From positions 536,699-600,698 of the forward strand of contig LNAC01000854.1 of NCBI GenBank assembly GCA_002007465.1: a stretch of DNA of 64,000 bases, given 5' to 3'. The notes below the pieces were generated by a model, which had not been told where the DNA came from, did no database searches, and worked only from the letters and a program-made list of their open reading frames with translations. Of the stretch, positions 12,390 through 24,679 are shown piece by piece. Position numbers and translations under genes: made by a program. Within the stretch, counting starts at the first letter, position 1, and the number at the start of each line of letters is the position of its first letter. Origin of the DNA: Ailurus styani (lineage: Eukaryota > Chordata > Mammalia > Carnivora > Ailuridae).

Positions 12390-13780
12390 GTGATATAATA
12401 TACTTAAATCAATTTTATGTCTGTCTATATGCCACCAAGGAGTTCAGAAAATTGAAGTTTTTAAAAGGTATAATTTACAATATCAACACAAAATATAGGG
12501 TTCCTAGAAATCTTATAAAAGATGTATAGGACCTTTTGGACAAAATTTTTACATTATTAAAAGCAGCTAAAAAGTTCTAAGTAAATGGAGACAGATATTA
12601 TGTTTATGGAAGACACACACAGGAATTTTCTTCCTCCATTATTGTAGTCTCCCAATTTATCTAGAAATGAAAAATAATTCCAATAAAACTCACAATAGAA
12701 TTGTGTGCATGACACTTGTCAAGTTAATGCTAACATCTGTGAAGATCAAAAAGCCAAGAATAACCATAAAACTCTGGAAGAAGAAAGCAGAAAGACTCCA
12801 TTAGTCATATTTCAGGATTATTATAAAGCTACGGTAATCAAGGCAGTGTGGCATCTGTACAGAAGGAAGTGTGTAAACCAAGAGAACAGACGAGAAATTC
12901 AAGTTCTCCCCCTGCACATGAAAACTTGCAGTTGGAGAAAGTAAGATAAATGGTGCTAGGGCAACTCGTAATCAGTAATGAAAAAAATCAGATCTCTAGC
13001 CCTTATCATACACAAAAATCAATTTCAGGTGGAAGAAGATACCTAAAAATAAGACTTAAAACTATATTGTGAGAACATCTTTATGACCGTGGAGAATAGA
13101 AAGATGACTTAAGACAAAAACTACAAATCCCCAAGAAAAAGATGGATACATTTGACTGCCTTTAACTTACTAACCTCGGTGCCCTCAAAAATGCCCTAAA
13201 CAACTCGAAAAGGCAAAGTATAGCCAGGAAAAAGATCATTAGGGTCTGAAGAACCTCTAATAATAAGAAAAAAACAAATACTCCAATGGCTAAATGGGCA
13301 AAACAAAGCAATCCACAGAAGAAGAAACCAATGTTGCATGGTTAGGAACTATAAAAAGATGCTTTCCCTCAGTGTAACCAGAGACAGTGATGAAATGTCA
13401 CCGACACGCATCAGATCAGCAAAAATCTGATGAAATCTGACAATACTGAGAACTGAGAGAGGACGCAGAGCACGGCAACTCATATTCTCCCCGGTGAGCG
13501 CACCGTGGCGCACCCACTGTCAGAGCAATGTGGCCCACCTAGTAAAGGTGAAGATGCACCCGCCTATGACACAGCTGTTTTACTCTCAAGTGCACACAGC
13601 CTAGAGTGGCTCCGGTACCAGACCCATGACACAGAATGTGCACATTCTGCTGTGCTCTAAACTACGGTCATACAGGTAGCTTTAACAGTAGCTGTCAAGT
13701 CTCACTTCTGCGTGATGGGTACAGAGGCACCTTTTCACACTTATTTTAAAGACAGAACACGATGAGAGAGACTGCAAATT
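12390..13780 (+). mobile_element. L1 ORF2 C-terminal and 3' fragment
   Basis: Old L1 sequence containing the conserved segment around 12815-12870 (ATTATAAAGCTACGGTAATC, then AAGGCAGTGTGGCATCTGTA) and the downstream 3' end. Many stops and indels. The 79-codon frame at 12705-12944 is a relic of ORF2. Confidence 0.88.
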
Positions 13781-15759
13781 GAAACAGGTAAATCAGATTA
13801 GTTTCAGAGGGGGTACAGACTGGGAGACAGCCAGCCTCCACTCCAGACCCCCGGAGGGAGATTTGGGTTCTTGCTTTTTGTTTTTTAAAGAAAGGCAGAC
13901 TGGCACATGCAGCACCTCATTTGGACACTAGCCTAGTTCTCCTACAAAGGGACCGTGCGAGCTTGTTTGGAGGTCCTAGCATGGAAGTGTAGCTCCTCAC
14001 AGTCTCTGACTGAAGAATGGTCCTCTGTTGGGGAAGGTCATCCCCTACGGCCCAGGGCGTGGCTTCGGGAGGGAGGCACAGGGAGCCGTGGGGAGGGTGG
14101 GAGGGGACAGCTGACTAGTCAGCAGCTCAGCTGAATCAACCCTGGCGATCAGTGGGGTGACGGATGCTGCAGTCAGATCGCCTTCCAATCTCTGAGGGAG
14201 ATTTGGATGGGTTTCCCTGGGAGGACTTGCATACTCTCCTTCACAGAAGAAGTGATAAGCACCTTGCGGAGTTAACTGCACCTCCTTTCTCCTTCCTGGG
14301 CCATCCTGTCACTTCATAGGTGTGACTGACAAGTTGACACTGACCTCAGGGCTCTGCTTTCACAATGACAGTGAGTAAAGCAGGGACCCTGCCCTCTCAG
14401 TGTAAGAAATTTAGACACTGCTGTTCAAGTTGACATTGCATCATTTCCCAGCTGTTATTACCACTTTTTAATGACGTAATATTACCTATCACAAGACCCC
14501 ATTAGGTAGCACTTTCACCACAGAGAACTGATGAAACTGTGCGTCTCAATTTTCTTGCTTTGCCTACTTCACTAAATTGCTAGTTACGTATTTTACATAA
14601 AATTGTAGGGGAAAAATAATTATTTCAAAAGTCAAAGCAATTTGTAAATATATAAATAACAGTACACAGCATTTCTGCAGGATTGAGACATTATCACGGA
14701 CAGTAAGATTAAACACCACATCGTGCCCGAGGCCCCCTTCCCAGAGTCAACTTCATTATATAGAATTAGGACGTGCGTATTACTGTGGGACACGGGGGAC
14801 CAGAGGCTGTTCTAAGGAGCCCTGAAGAAGCCTGGATAATCCTCCGAGTGTTTCCCAACACCATCAGAGAAAGGAAGCAGGGCTACTGCCTGGACTGCCA
14901 GCCCTCCTCCCTGCTCAGTGCCCCTCTGGTCTTGCTGCCACCCCTGAAAGGTGAGGTCACTGCCACATCCGGAAGGACTTCCTGGGTGTCGAGACTGGGC
15001 CCCAGGAACGAATGGAACTCCAAAAAGTACAACTGTTTTAGGTTGGAAATGCTTTCAAAAAAAGCTTCTAATAGGAGCTCGTGTCAGTTTCAGCTAAACA
15101 GCTTCAAAGCCTGTCACATATTTCTGTGCACTGGAGCAGATCTGTCTCACCGTCCTTTCAAATTCTGATGAGTTCTCCAGACATTTACCTCAAAATATCT
15201 CTAGTTTTTCCTAATTGTTTCAGGACTGGCTCATAGAAAAGTCTTTTAAAATATCTTTTTATCTTCAAATTATTTACTTCTTGAAATATTAATTTCCCTG
15301 TGGGAACCTAAGAGTTTTACATGTTACAAAAGAACGACGTGGTTCCACATTTTAGCTTTTGCAACGTTAGAGGTAAAGTGGTCAATCAGGAGACAATTCT
15401 TTTGACATTCAACCAAAGCTCTTTGATTAAATTACTATTATTCTTAAAGAGATTAGAGTTGACCTATTTCACAAGCCTGATGGTTTATTGGGGAATCAGC
15501 ATTTATTTCATGAAAACATCCACCTCAGTTTTCGTTCATTTCAAATCAGACAGTTTTAGTATAGCTAGAACCTATTAGAGTTAGTAAGCACTGGGAAACA
15601 CTTTAAAACTGAGTAAAAGCAGCTAATCTTGTAAAATCTCAGAGGTCTGACTATGAAAAGAACTTGCTACTTTAGTTAGAATAGCTGCTTCTCTGGAAAA
15701 GTAAAGTAGGTTTCAAGAACACAAAATCATGAAGAAGGTTAGAAAATGAATTCTTAGAT
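13781..15759. other. Intronic, GC-richer middle, nothing recognised
   Basis: 14040-14300 and 14700-15020 are GC-richer than their neighbours. The 131-codon frame at 14773-15168 has no motif I recognise. Confidence 0.5.
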
Positions 15760-16240
15760 TCAACACCAGAAGTACAATCCGTAAGAAAAAAAATCAGACT
15801 TCATCAAAACTAAATTAATGAGTTTAGTTAATTTGCAAGTCATGTATCTGATAAAGGACTTGAATCTGGGATATATAAGGAAATCTTACAACTCAAGCTA
15901 AAAAGGGAAATAATGTAATTAAAGTATGAGCAAAAGATCTGAAGACATTACTCCAAAGAAAATATACAAATGACCCATAAGCACATGAAAAGGTGTTCGA
16001 CATTGTAAGTCATTGGGGGGGGAGGGGGTGCAAATAAAACCACAAGAAGATACCTCTGCATATCCACTAAGATGTGTAAAAACAAAAAGTAACAAGTGTT
16101 GGTGAGGCTGTGGGAGAAACTGGAGGCCTCACACATCTCCGGTAGGAATATGAAATGGTGCAACTCCTCTGGAAGACAGCCTGGCAGTTCACGGAAAGGT
16201 TAAACACAGACCTACCTTTGACCTAACAGCAGATATATAT
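15760..16240 (+). mobile_element. Old L1 3' ORF2 fragment next to TPK1 exon
   Basis: L1 motifs are visible: CAGACTTCATCAAAACTAAA-like sequence at about 15795, ACTCCAAAGAAAATATACAA at about 15950, and AGTGTTGGTGAGGCTGTGGG near 16094. It lies on the strand opposite to TPK1 and ends in a TA/CA repeat within 80-90 bp of the exon donor. Confidence 0.85.
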
Positions 16241-16263
16241 ATATATATACACACAAACACACA
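16230..16263 (+). repeat. TA/CA microsatellite
   Basis: TA repeat followed by a CA-type repeat with one interruption, at the end of the L1 fragment near the TPK1 exon. Confidence 0.9.
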
Positions 16264-16318
16264 CTTTTTCTTTTTTTTAAAGAAAGAAAACCTCCCTTTG
16301 TGCAAGGGTTTTACTTAC

Positions 16319-16430
16319 TGAGATTCCACTTTAGGCCTGTTGTCGTAACATGATTGCAAGACTGTCCAACAGGAATAAGGCCACACCAATCACCTTCCAT
16401 TCCGGTATCTACATGCATTTTGTGCTTCCC
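16319..16430 (-). CDS. TPK1: TPK1 coding exon (start of thiamin-binding domain)
   Basis: Read on the minus strand this is a 112-bp exon, 37 codons plus one base. It begins [17 protein letters not shown] and ends TTTGLKWNL, with the first base of the next codon before the donor. This matches about residues 168-204 of human TPK1, the start of the C-terminal beta-rich thiamin-binding domain. TTGLKW is a conserved stretch of that domain. The acceptor is CTTCTCTACTTCAG with a possible branch site (GCTAATGAT) about 25 bases upstream. The donor is A|GTAAGTAAAA. The exon joins in phase to the exon at 55593-55739 (..YLLQP then GKH..). The terminal coding exon was not found at lower coordinates, so it probably lies outside the window. 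An old L1 fragment and a TA/CA repeat lie within about 100 bp on the donor side. Confidence 0.95.
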
Positions 16431-16544
16431 CTGAAGTAGAGAAGGAATGATCATTAGCAGGGGAAGAGAAAGGACAGGACGTCAATGTGCACTGAAGATC
16501 TGGTCCCACGCACCAGGTACCATTCCAGAACTTCATGTGGTTAT

Positions 16545-16760
16545 CATACTCAGTCCTAATAACAAATTTAAGGAGTATGTGCTGAATAATCCCAGGAACT
16601 CTTACCTGATTTAATCCTAGTCACAATTTTACAAGGTAGCTTATTGTTAATTATTTTCACACATGAGAAAATTGCAGCTTGCAGGGATTAAATATGTCCA
16701 GAACCACACAGATAAAAAGGGGGCAGAATCAGGACTCCTACCTATACTTGCCAATTCTAA
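16545..16760 (-). mobile_element. MIR (inverted)
   Basis: Inverted MIR: ATTTAATCCTAGTCACAATT, CACACATGAGAAAATTGCAG, ACCACACAGATAAAAAGGGG. It lies about 115 bp upstream (in TPK1 sense) of the exon at 16319-16430. Confidence 0.82.
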
Positions 16761-17881
16761 AGACTAAATTGATTCCACAGGCTAGTAATACAGCACTATA
16801 TGATGGTTCTAGGGTTTTAATCAAACACTTGCTGAAGTATAAATAAAGCATTTCTTTCTAAGTAAAATCTCTACTTCATCTTAGACATGGGCTTCTAGCT
16901 TTCAGAATTCAATGTCAATCCTGCTAATGGTTAGTCTGCTTCCTATGTCCATGGCTATTCTAGGGGATGCTCAGTGAGAAGTACCTCCACCAGGAAACAG
17001 TATCTACCTTGAGGAATGAATAGGCTTCTTCCATCTGGATTACAAAAACTGATATAATTTACTATGTTATCAAGTTTTCAGTTTAAAAGCAGGTTAAAGT
17101 TAAATGTAATGTTTAATCAAGGCTACAACATTTGCTTTTAAATAAAATACTTGGAAATTCCTCTTCTTCTGCAAAGTAATGACTTTCCATTGCTTTTCTA
17201 TTCTATTCATTATCCTCAGAATACATGGTCTTTATAGAAATTTACCTCAAGTCCTTATGGGGAAAATGCCAAGGCACACATCCATTCAATAATAACATAA
17301 AAAAGATATTTTTCATAATTCATGTAACTCTGAGGGGATAAAGATGTTATTTTAATGAAATATTATTTAAAAGCTTAATATATGACACATTACCAGGGTA
17401 AGGTACTTACACCACCTTTTACAGCATTTCATTCCAACTATGCCTTTTGTACTCTGTTACAGGCTCTGGGAACCTACTCTGATGTATAGAAGACCTCAGC
17501 ATATGAGTAGGCTTTGTCTTTAGTCAATGGATTGCTTTTATTAGGAAAACAACTCTCTAAACTACTTATCAGTTCTTGAAATGTAACACAAGTTCATATA
17601 GATCTCCACTACCTATACAACTCATAAATACATATTTCTATTTGAACACTCAATGAGAAGGCATAAATTCAATTAAGAGCACTTAAAATACATTCAAACA
17701 CAAAGAATGTTTAAAGAAAACATAAATTATATTTGAACCTGATGCCTGTCACTGGAAGAAAAGATGGGCAACACAGGTAGACAAACTCCAAGCAATGGAT
17801 TAGACACACTCAGAGGAAAGTGGGTAGACTGAAAGCACAATGCACTGTGAAAACAATGCCAACAGGAAACAGAATTGGGAA
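16761..17881. other. TPK1 intron next to exon, nothing recognised
   Basis: AT-rich unique sequence. No repeat family or ORF of note. Confidence 0.5.
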
Positions 17882-17899
17882 AAATTACAGAACCCATCA

Positions 17900-18109
17900 G
17901 GGGTGCCTGGGTGTCTCAGTCAGCTAAGCATCTGCCTTCAGCTCAGGTCATGACCTCTGGGTCCTAGGATCGAGTCCTGCATCGGGCTCCCTGCTCAGCG
18001 GGGAGTCTGCTTCTCTCTCTTTCCCTCTGCCCCTCCCCCACCCCCTCCTGTGCTCCCTCTCGGTCCCTCCCCATCACCTGTTCTCTAATAAATAAAATCT
18101 TTAAAAAAT
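17900..18109 (+). mobile_element. CAN-type SINE with target-site duplication
   Basis: Full-length SINE (head GGGGTGCCTGGGTGTCTCAG, tail AATAAATAAAATCTTTAAAA). Flanking repeats AAATTACAGAACCCA (17882-17896) and AAATTACACAACCA (18110-18123) are a diverged target-site duplication. Confidence 0.93.
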
Positions 18110-18201
18110 AAATTACACAACCATCTGTATAAGTTGAAATAAATACAAACACATGAACACACTTCTTCTAACAAAATTTTAAAATGTTAAAAATTTAAAT
18201 T

Positions 18202-18228
18202 TATATGTGTGTGTGTGTACACACACAC
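18202..18228 (+). repeat. Alternating GT/AC tract with perfect palindrome
   Basis: 27 bases of strict purine/pyrimidine alternation. 18209-18228 is a perfect 20-bp palindrome (GT)5(AC)5. Confidence 0.9.
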
Positions 18229-19204
18229 TAACATGTTTGTCTATGGGAAGAGTAAGGGGAATCAGAATGTGGTAAAGGGATTAAAGGGAGGCAAATGGAT
18301 TAACCAATCAGGATTCTTGCCTGGACCAGAGATGATAATGTGCCATGAACGAAGCCAGCATAACTGACCCAACACTGAAATCTTATAAAAAGAGCAATAT
18401 GTTGTTTATCTATAAAGTGACACAAGACAGAAATTCTTAGACTCTTCTAAAGAAAAAATAGGTAAAATATTTTAATAATTCTGAACAATAATTCAAGAAA
18501 GAGGAATAACTGGGATACGGCAATGGAAAAAACTTAGGAGTGAAATGAAAACTAATCTTGTTCCTGAATAATCATCTCTGTTGTTTTTGTTTTAGATCAG
18601 TTCAGGGCAAAGCACAGGAACGATGATTATAGCTATGGAAACGTTTTACATGTTCAGAGTAAAGGCAGAGGCTGTCAGAAGGCACAGGTTCAGAAGGGTG
18701 GAAGAAACCACAGGGCCCCCATCCTCTCATCATGTTACATCCTAAGAGTCAAGAAATAGTGCCTCAAGGGGTAGATTTTTAAAGGGGGGACTTAAAAATT
18801 GCTCCTGGCCTGAGTAGCTGGTAACATGGGTAATGTGCCTGAGCAGCAGCAGGAGGGGACCTGAGAAGGCAGACTTGAAATCTCTCTGGCCTCCCTGTGG
18901 CCACATCCTTCCTCATAACCCTCCACGCCAGCGTCCGAGACACGACTCACGCAGCTGTCCATACGAAGACTGTCATCACTGCCTGGAAGGGGAGGCACAG
19001 AGAAGTAGGAAAGGTACTGATCCGAGACCTGATCAGGGGCAGAGGACTGGGGCAGAGTGTAGGCAAGGGGTTCCCTGCTGCTTGCATGGGAAGAGAAATC
19101 AACTCCACGGAGGGTGCACATATGCAAAGCCATGACTCGGGCCGATGGGCCAGGCGGGGCAGGTGGAATGGCGGTGGGGGGAGGGTGGCACACGGGAGGT
19201 TGTT
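18229..19204. other. TPK1 intron with GC-rich segment
   Basis: 18780-19204 is GC-rich with several overlapping short frames on both strands (up to 133 codons), typical of base composition. No product recognised. Confidence 0.5.
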
Positions 19205-19495
19205 AGGGCAGTGAAGCTCTTCTGTGGGACATGACGAATACGCGACCCTATGCATTTGTTAAGACCCACAGAATCTGTAACACAAGCAGTGAGTCCTAAT
19301 GTAAATTATGGGCTTTTACAAATAATAATATACAATATTGGTTCATCACCTGTAACACAAGTCCCCTGCTAATGCAAGATAATAGGGGAAATTGTGAGTC
19401 CTAGAGGGGATATATGGAAACTTTATCTAATCCGCTCAATTTTCTGTAAACCTAAAATAGTACTAAGAATAGTCTATTAATTAAAAAAAAAAAAG
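19205..19495 (+). mobile_element. Old L1 3' end
   Basis: Matches the 3' end style of older mammalian L1: GTGAGTCCTAATGTAAATTA, TTGGTTCATCACCTGTAACA, then CAATTTTCTGTAAACCTAAA, AGTCTATTAATT and poly-A. Confidence 0.85.
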
Positions 19496-20384
19496 TCTCT
19501 CCGTGACCTTTCCATCTCTCACCCCTTAATGGGACTGGCAGCCACATGACGGTAGCCGCGCAACCTCTGGCAGCCAGTTGCCTGGCGCTGCACCAAGGGA
19601 AACGTGCAGCTGCTTCCCAGCAACCGTTACCACTCAGGTGGCTTTTTCCCCCCAAAAAACAGGGCTTTCTCTTTGTTTGTTCAAACCATGAGCTGCCTTC
19701 ATTTCTTTGTACAGGATTTTTCCCTCAGTGGATTTACATTGGCTAGCTTCTTAAGACGAGTTTGAGTATTGTTTCTCCCTAGCAGTCTCCCTTATAGAAA
19801 TAACTCTGAAGGTATAGATGCGAAACATAACACAAATGATTGTCCACAGATGCAAACATAATACACTTTAACAAATTCTGAAAGCCTCCTTCATACGAAA
19901 GGGAGTCTTGTAGAAATTCTGATTTCCCCAGGAGTGCTTTGGTTTAAGTGGCAAATAGACAGGGGGGTGGCTTTTCCTGCTGGTGGATCCTGGCCTGATA
20001 AGGGCTGTCCCCCCAGGGTCCCCATGAGAAAGCAGAGCATACCGGAGGGGTGAAAGGAACCCACAACCTCCTGAGCACTGGGTGGCAGGCAGCACCGGAA
20101 GGGCAGGAATGCTCACCCGGCCCAAAGAGCTCTACCTTGGTCTCGAGTAACAGTGTCTTTGACAATGGGGGCCACTGTTAGAGGCTGTGACTTCACTCTT
20201 TATCAAAGAGGGATCTGTGTGTTGTTGGGTTGTCTTATCTTCAGTGTGTTCTAGTTAATCCCTATCTTTTAATTGAAGGCCTTCCTCCCTCTGTTTGTGG
20301 TCTACTTAACGGTTTGGTCATGGTCAGCTAAACACAGTAGCAGGTTTGGTGCTCCAGCTAACTTCTGTAGACAACGGTGAAGGA
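19496..20384. other. TPK1 intron with GC-rich segment
   Basis: 19500-19650 and 19960-20140 are GC-rich with some CpGs but far below a classical island. No product recognised. Confidence 0.5.
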
Positions 20385-20547
20385 GCTGGGTGGAGGGTGG
20401 GGGGATGGGGGTGACACAGGTTAAGGAGTGCACTTGTCGTAATGAGCACTGGGTGATGTACGGAAGTGCTGAATCACTATATTGTACACCTGAAACTAAT
20501 ATAACACTGTGTGTTAACTACGCTGGAATTTAAAATTAAGAGGAAAA
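20385..20547 (+). mobile_element. Carnivore L1 3' end fragment
   Basis: Contains the L1 3' UTR signature TGAGCACTGGGTGATGTACG, then CACCTGAAACTAATATAACA and CTACGCTGGAATTTAAAATT with an A-rich tail. Confidence 0.87.
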
Positions 20548-22867
20548 AAAAAGAATGGTGAAGGAAGTAAAGAATGATTTCTCAACTGGTGGACATTAAC
20601 TCCCTAAGAGAAGATTCTTCAACTTGCATCATATAATGCAAAGGAAACAGCACATACACATGTTAAGCTTTATTATCCCAGGGAGAGGATGCTGTTCTAA
20701 AACCCGCTGATTTAAATGACACGGTGGTAAGCTTTCTTTTCTAGACTTGCTATATATTCATTGCCTTCCTCATTATGTTAACATTCAAGACACCTTAAAA
20801 TTTTTAACCTGGGAATAAACTAGTTTGTGGACTTGAGAAGTCACAGAGGTTTTAGCCTGCAGTTAATTAATATTTTTTCTTTTGTTTCAATAAGATGTTT
20901 AGCCATATGTGAACAGTCTTCGTGTGCATAAATATGCAGATTTAGCTTTGTATGGTTAAAGGAGAACAATATTATGCTTTCCTCCTATATCTTCAGTCTG
21001 TGTGACATCTTTAAAAAATGAACAAAAGAAATTTTTGTTCATTCCTCAGATTTCTCAATTCATAATATATGCTGGCCTGTATGTGATTTGACATAGGCAG
21101 GCATACAGCCTGACATTAAAGAACTTCCCTAAAGATTTATGCCATTACCGGAGTCTAGAGGCACATGAACTAATCATTGACTTCCATCTACTCTCATGAA
21201 TCATTGCACAGGTTCCTGCTCTGTCCCCTGTTCTGAGCTAAGATAACTCTTTGAAGTCAAAGGCAGTTCTGTATAGTAAAGATGGGACAAAAATCAATCA
21301 GACAGTTTGCTTTTCCAATCATGGTTATTTTTAACATATTAACAACCTCAATAAGGTATGAAATTGTAATTTAGTGAAAGGTAGCAAAGCTATTGCTTGG
21401 CATCCGTGCTGGAAATCATACTTATGAGCATGTTAAAGGCAGTCAGCATCATAAGATCACTTCTGCTAGACTGTAATATCAACTGAGAGCAAAAACATAC
21501 ACAAACAGATACCTAACGAAAGGGTAAGAAATCACTGTCACTTTGTTGGTATTACGCTTCCTCTTCGCAAATGACTATGACACCACTGAGAGAAAAGATA
21601 AAGTTCGCCCCAGATTTTGCTTTTGCAAAAACATCCATGAGCCATCGGAATTGTATACATCTCTAAATTGTTAAATACAATTAACTATGCCAAGTTTTTA
21701 TGGCAAGAGATCTTTGTGTGGATCTCACAAAATACACAGCAGGTTAACAAGACCATTCAGAAGCAATCAAACACAGGAAGAACATAAACGTACTTTCTAT
21801 TTAGTGCAGAAGATTCAGGAAGCAGGTGCCCGTGCCAATTATCAAGTGGATGACCATTCCTCAGGTTGCCATTAATGCTGCACTTACACCCTGCGGCTAC
21901 CTGCAGCTAAGATTTCTGGCACACGGACCCAGTATGAATGAAATACCACTGTACACGGATTAAGCATAAGGATAACCTCCGGTAGCTCATTTTTCATTAG
22001 TTTGTCCAGGTACTTAAAAATTTATCAACAAACACTGCAGGAAGTGAAACAGCCTGCAGGAAGGAACAGGGAAAGGAGGCATCTACATGGTACTTGTCAG
22101 GATTAGAGGCTACCTCTCTTATGCAAACACAGACCTCTGTGACGGTGCATTTTCATGCTGAGACTATTCATGGGACAGAAAGCACTTGCGAGAGCACTGG
22201 TCTCCCCAGTGACTCTGTAGCTGTGGAATCTCAGAGCTAGAAGACTTGTTTCTCTACTTTTATTCTGCTTCACAAGTGCAGAATTCAAAACACACGTGTA
22301 TTGGTTTTATTCAAAATAGTCTGTAATGAATTAATGTTACATATAAATATGTTTACCTATTTTGTTAAGATATTTCCTTTTGAAAATTCATTAGCTTCTC
22401 TGTAGATAGATTTTAGAGTTTCCAACCATGGCAGAAGCACACTTTCCAAAGTGCATTCCAAAGAGCATGACTCCCAGGATCAGGTAGGATTGGAAAGATT
22501 CTCCTCTTGGAAAGCACAATGCACTCCAGCATGATCAGATGTTCTAGGGAGATTTGTAGCAGAGAAACACTGATTACCTGAGAGCTCCCCAAACTTACCT
22601 GACTACAGATCCTCCTCCTGCCCCTCAAATACCTCATAATTACCCATGGAATCTGCATTTCAAGAAACACATGTAGGAAAATATTGATTTGGAATTATAT
22701 ACTGCAGCCAAAATTATAATTCTTTAGTTTAATATTTCCACAGCCAGAACATTTCAATGATATGTTTTGAAATTAATAACCTCCGCCTGATTTTCGTTTT
22801 GGAAATTATTGGACAACCTCGGGCTAAAGTTGTATGTTTTGACATGAGGTAGATTTACTCTCTGATT
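20548..22867. other. TPK1 intron, mostly unique
   Basis: AT-rich. 22410-22680 loosely recalls an old DNA-transposon fragment but is not firm. No gene. Confidence 0.5.
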
Positions 22868-22882
22868 AAAAGGTTAATGACA

Positions 22883-23507
22883 TGGGATGGGGAAGGAGAC
22901 AAACCATAAGAGACTCCTAATCTCACAAAACAAACTGAGGGTTACTGGGGGGTGGGAGGGTAGGGACAGGGTGGATGGGTTATGGACATTGGGGAGGGTT
23001 TGTGCTTTGGTGAATGCTGTGAAAGATGTAAGCCTGATGATTCACAGACCTGTACCCCTTGGGCAAAGAATAAAAATAAAATTNNNNNNNNNNNNNNNNN
23101 NNNNNNNNNNNNNNNNNNNNNNNNNNNNNNNNNNNNNNNNNNNNNNNNNNNNNNNNNNNNNNNNNNNNNNNNNNNNNNNNNNNNNNNNNNNNNNNNNNNN
23201 NNNNNNNNNNNNNNNNNNNNNNNNNNNNNNNNNNNNNNNNNNNNNNNNNNNNNNNNNNNNNNNNNNNNNNNNNNNNNNNNNNNNNNNNNNNNNNNNNNNN
23301 NNNNNNNNNNNNNNNNNNNNNNNNNNNNNNNNNNNNNNNNNNNNNNNNNNNNNNNNNNNNNNNNNNNNNNNNNNNNNNNNNNNNNNNNNNNNNNNNNNNN
23401 NNNNNNNNNNNNNNNNNNNNNNNNNNNNNNNNNNNNNNNNNNNNNNNNNNNNNNNNNNNNNNNNNNNNNNNNNNNNNNNNNNNNNNNNNNAAAAAAAAAA
23501 AAAAAAA
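22883..23507 (+). mobile_element. 5'-truncated carnivore L1 insertion spanning a gap
   Basis: A short L1 3' end (GGAAGGAGACAAACCATAAG .. GGTGAATGCTGTGAAAGATG .. CAGACCTGTACCCCTTGGGC .. AATAAAAATAAAATT) runs into 407 Ns and resumes as pure poly-A. A 15-bp repeat, AAAAGGTTAATGACA, flanks it exactly (22868-22882 and 23508-23522). The gap therefore lies within the element's A-rich tail. Confidence 0.94.
23084..23490. other. Assembly gap (407 Ns)
   Basis: Unknown bases within the A-rich tail of the L1 insertion at 22883-23507. Translations crossing it are meaningless. Confidence 0.99.
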
Positions 23508-23522
23508 AAAAGGTTAATGACA

Positions 23523-24239
23523 ATACTGGTTTTCAAAAGAAAGCCCTCTGCATGCTAGTTAAGCTAGTTTGTTAATTCAAGAGTTAAATATATTTACGAA
23601 ATACTTAACTATTGTCAGAATTTTATGATAGGCTAATTTCCTCGTTAATGCCCAACACTCGCTATTTCAAAATAAAACTGATGAAATCGATATTTATCCA
23701 TTCTTTTCTGTCACTGTTTTGATGCTTTTTTACAACGCTTCCGTTCTGCCTTTACACCTCCCTTCTATTCCAGTCAGGGCAGACAATCTGGGGCGTGCCC
23801 TCATGCTCAAGCGTCAGACACCTACTCTCGGCTTCTCCCAAAGTTACAGACATTTTAAATGATGACTTCTAAAGACAGTAAGTAACCAGAAGCAAGCATT
23901 TCTAACAGGACAGGTTATGGCAAAAGATGTATTTTGAGTTAGAGTGATGGCAGGGTTTTCAAAGAGTTTCAGATGAGAAAGATCAATGGCTTAGAGCAAA
24001 AAGTATTGATAAAAATGTGTCAATATGCTTAGTAAAATGTTTATCAAGATTTTAGGTTGAGTACATGAGGGATACTCTCATTGAATTCAACTCACTACAG
24101 ACACATAGACTTTGTGTAGATAGCGTCTGCCTAACTGGACACCAGGACAGAGGCACACACCACCAATAATTGAGAGCACTTGCCAACAATACTCAAAATA
24201 CACTTAAAGATGTTATAAAGAGGACACATTTTATGTTTG
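23523..24239. other. TPK1 intron, nothing recognised
   Basis: Unique AT-rich sequence without notable ORFs. Confidence 0.5.
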
Positions 24240-24345
24240 TGTGTAAAATGGGATTTACAATACTACCTCACTGGGTTATTTTGAGGGCTAAATGAGATAA
24301 CACATATAAGGTGCCAAGAACAGGGCTTCAAATGTTCACATTACA
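24240..24345 (+). mobile_element. MIR 3' half
   Basis: GTAAAATGGGATTTACAATA, CTACCTCACTGGGTTATTTT then GAGGGCTAAATGAGATAACA are MIR 3' signatures. Confidence 0.8.
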
Positions 24346-24679
24346 AATTGATTTACTTGGCTCTCCCTCCATCAGGTCGTCCAAGTTTAAATGGAATGCA
24401 AGTTTTCCTTCCACTCTTTTCTGCTTTTTATTTATAAAAGCCTAGGAACTTTGTCCCAGTAATTTTTGAAGGAAAATAAATGTGATCACTCCTAAGACTA
24501 ACCTGAAATATTGGAGGGAGGAGAGAAAAAGAAATTTTTTTTTCTTTAAGCATTTTATATTAAACCTTCGCAGAGCATTAATTTGTCTACATGAGAAGAA
24601 TCATATTTTCATTTGCTTTATAGAAGGTCTAGTTTTTAGTAAACTTTTAAAAAAATGTTCCCCTATTTTGAAATTGTCC

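Noticed and set aside
1..16318. Terminal TPK1 coding exon
   Set aside because: Searched by eye on the minus strand for the expected C-terminal codons (for example those for HPLLWTMAIKS) and did not find them.
18792..19255. Overlapping open frames up to 133 codons on both strands
   Set aside because: A GC-rich stretch with few stops, open in several frames at once and without any recognisable domain.
22410..22680. Possible old hAT-type DNA transposon fragment
   Set aside because: Loose similarity from memory only. No terminal repeats or target duplication located.
22887..23575. Long open frames of 164-223 codons on both strands
   Set aside because: They run through the 407-base gap. The apparent openness is produced by unknown bases.
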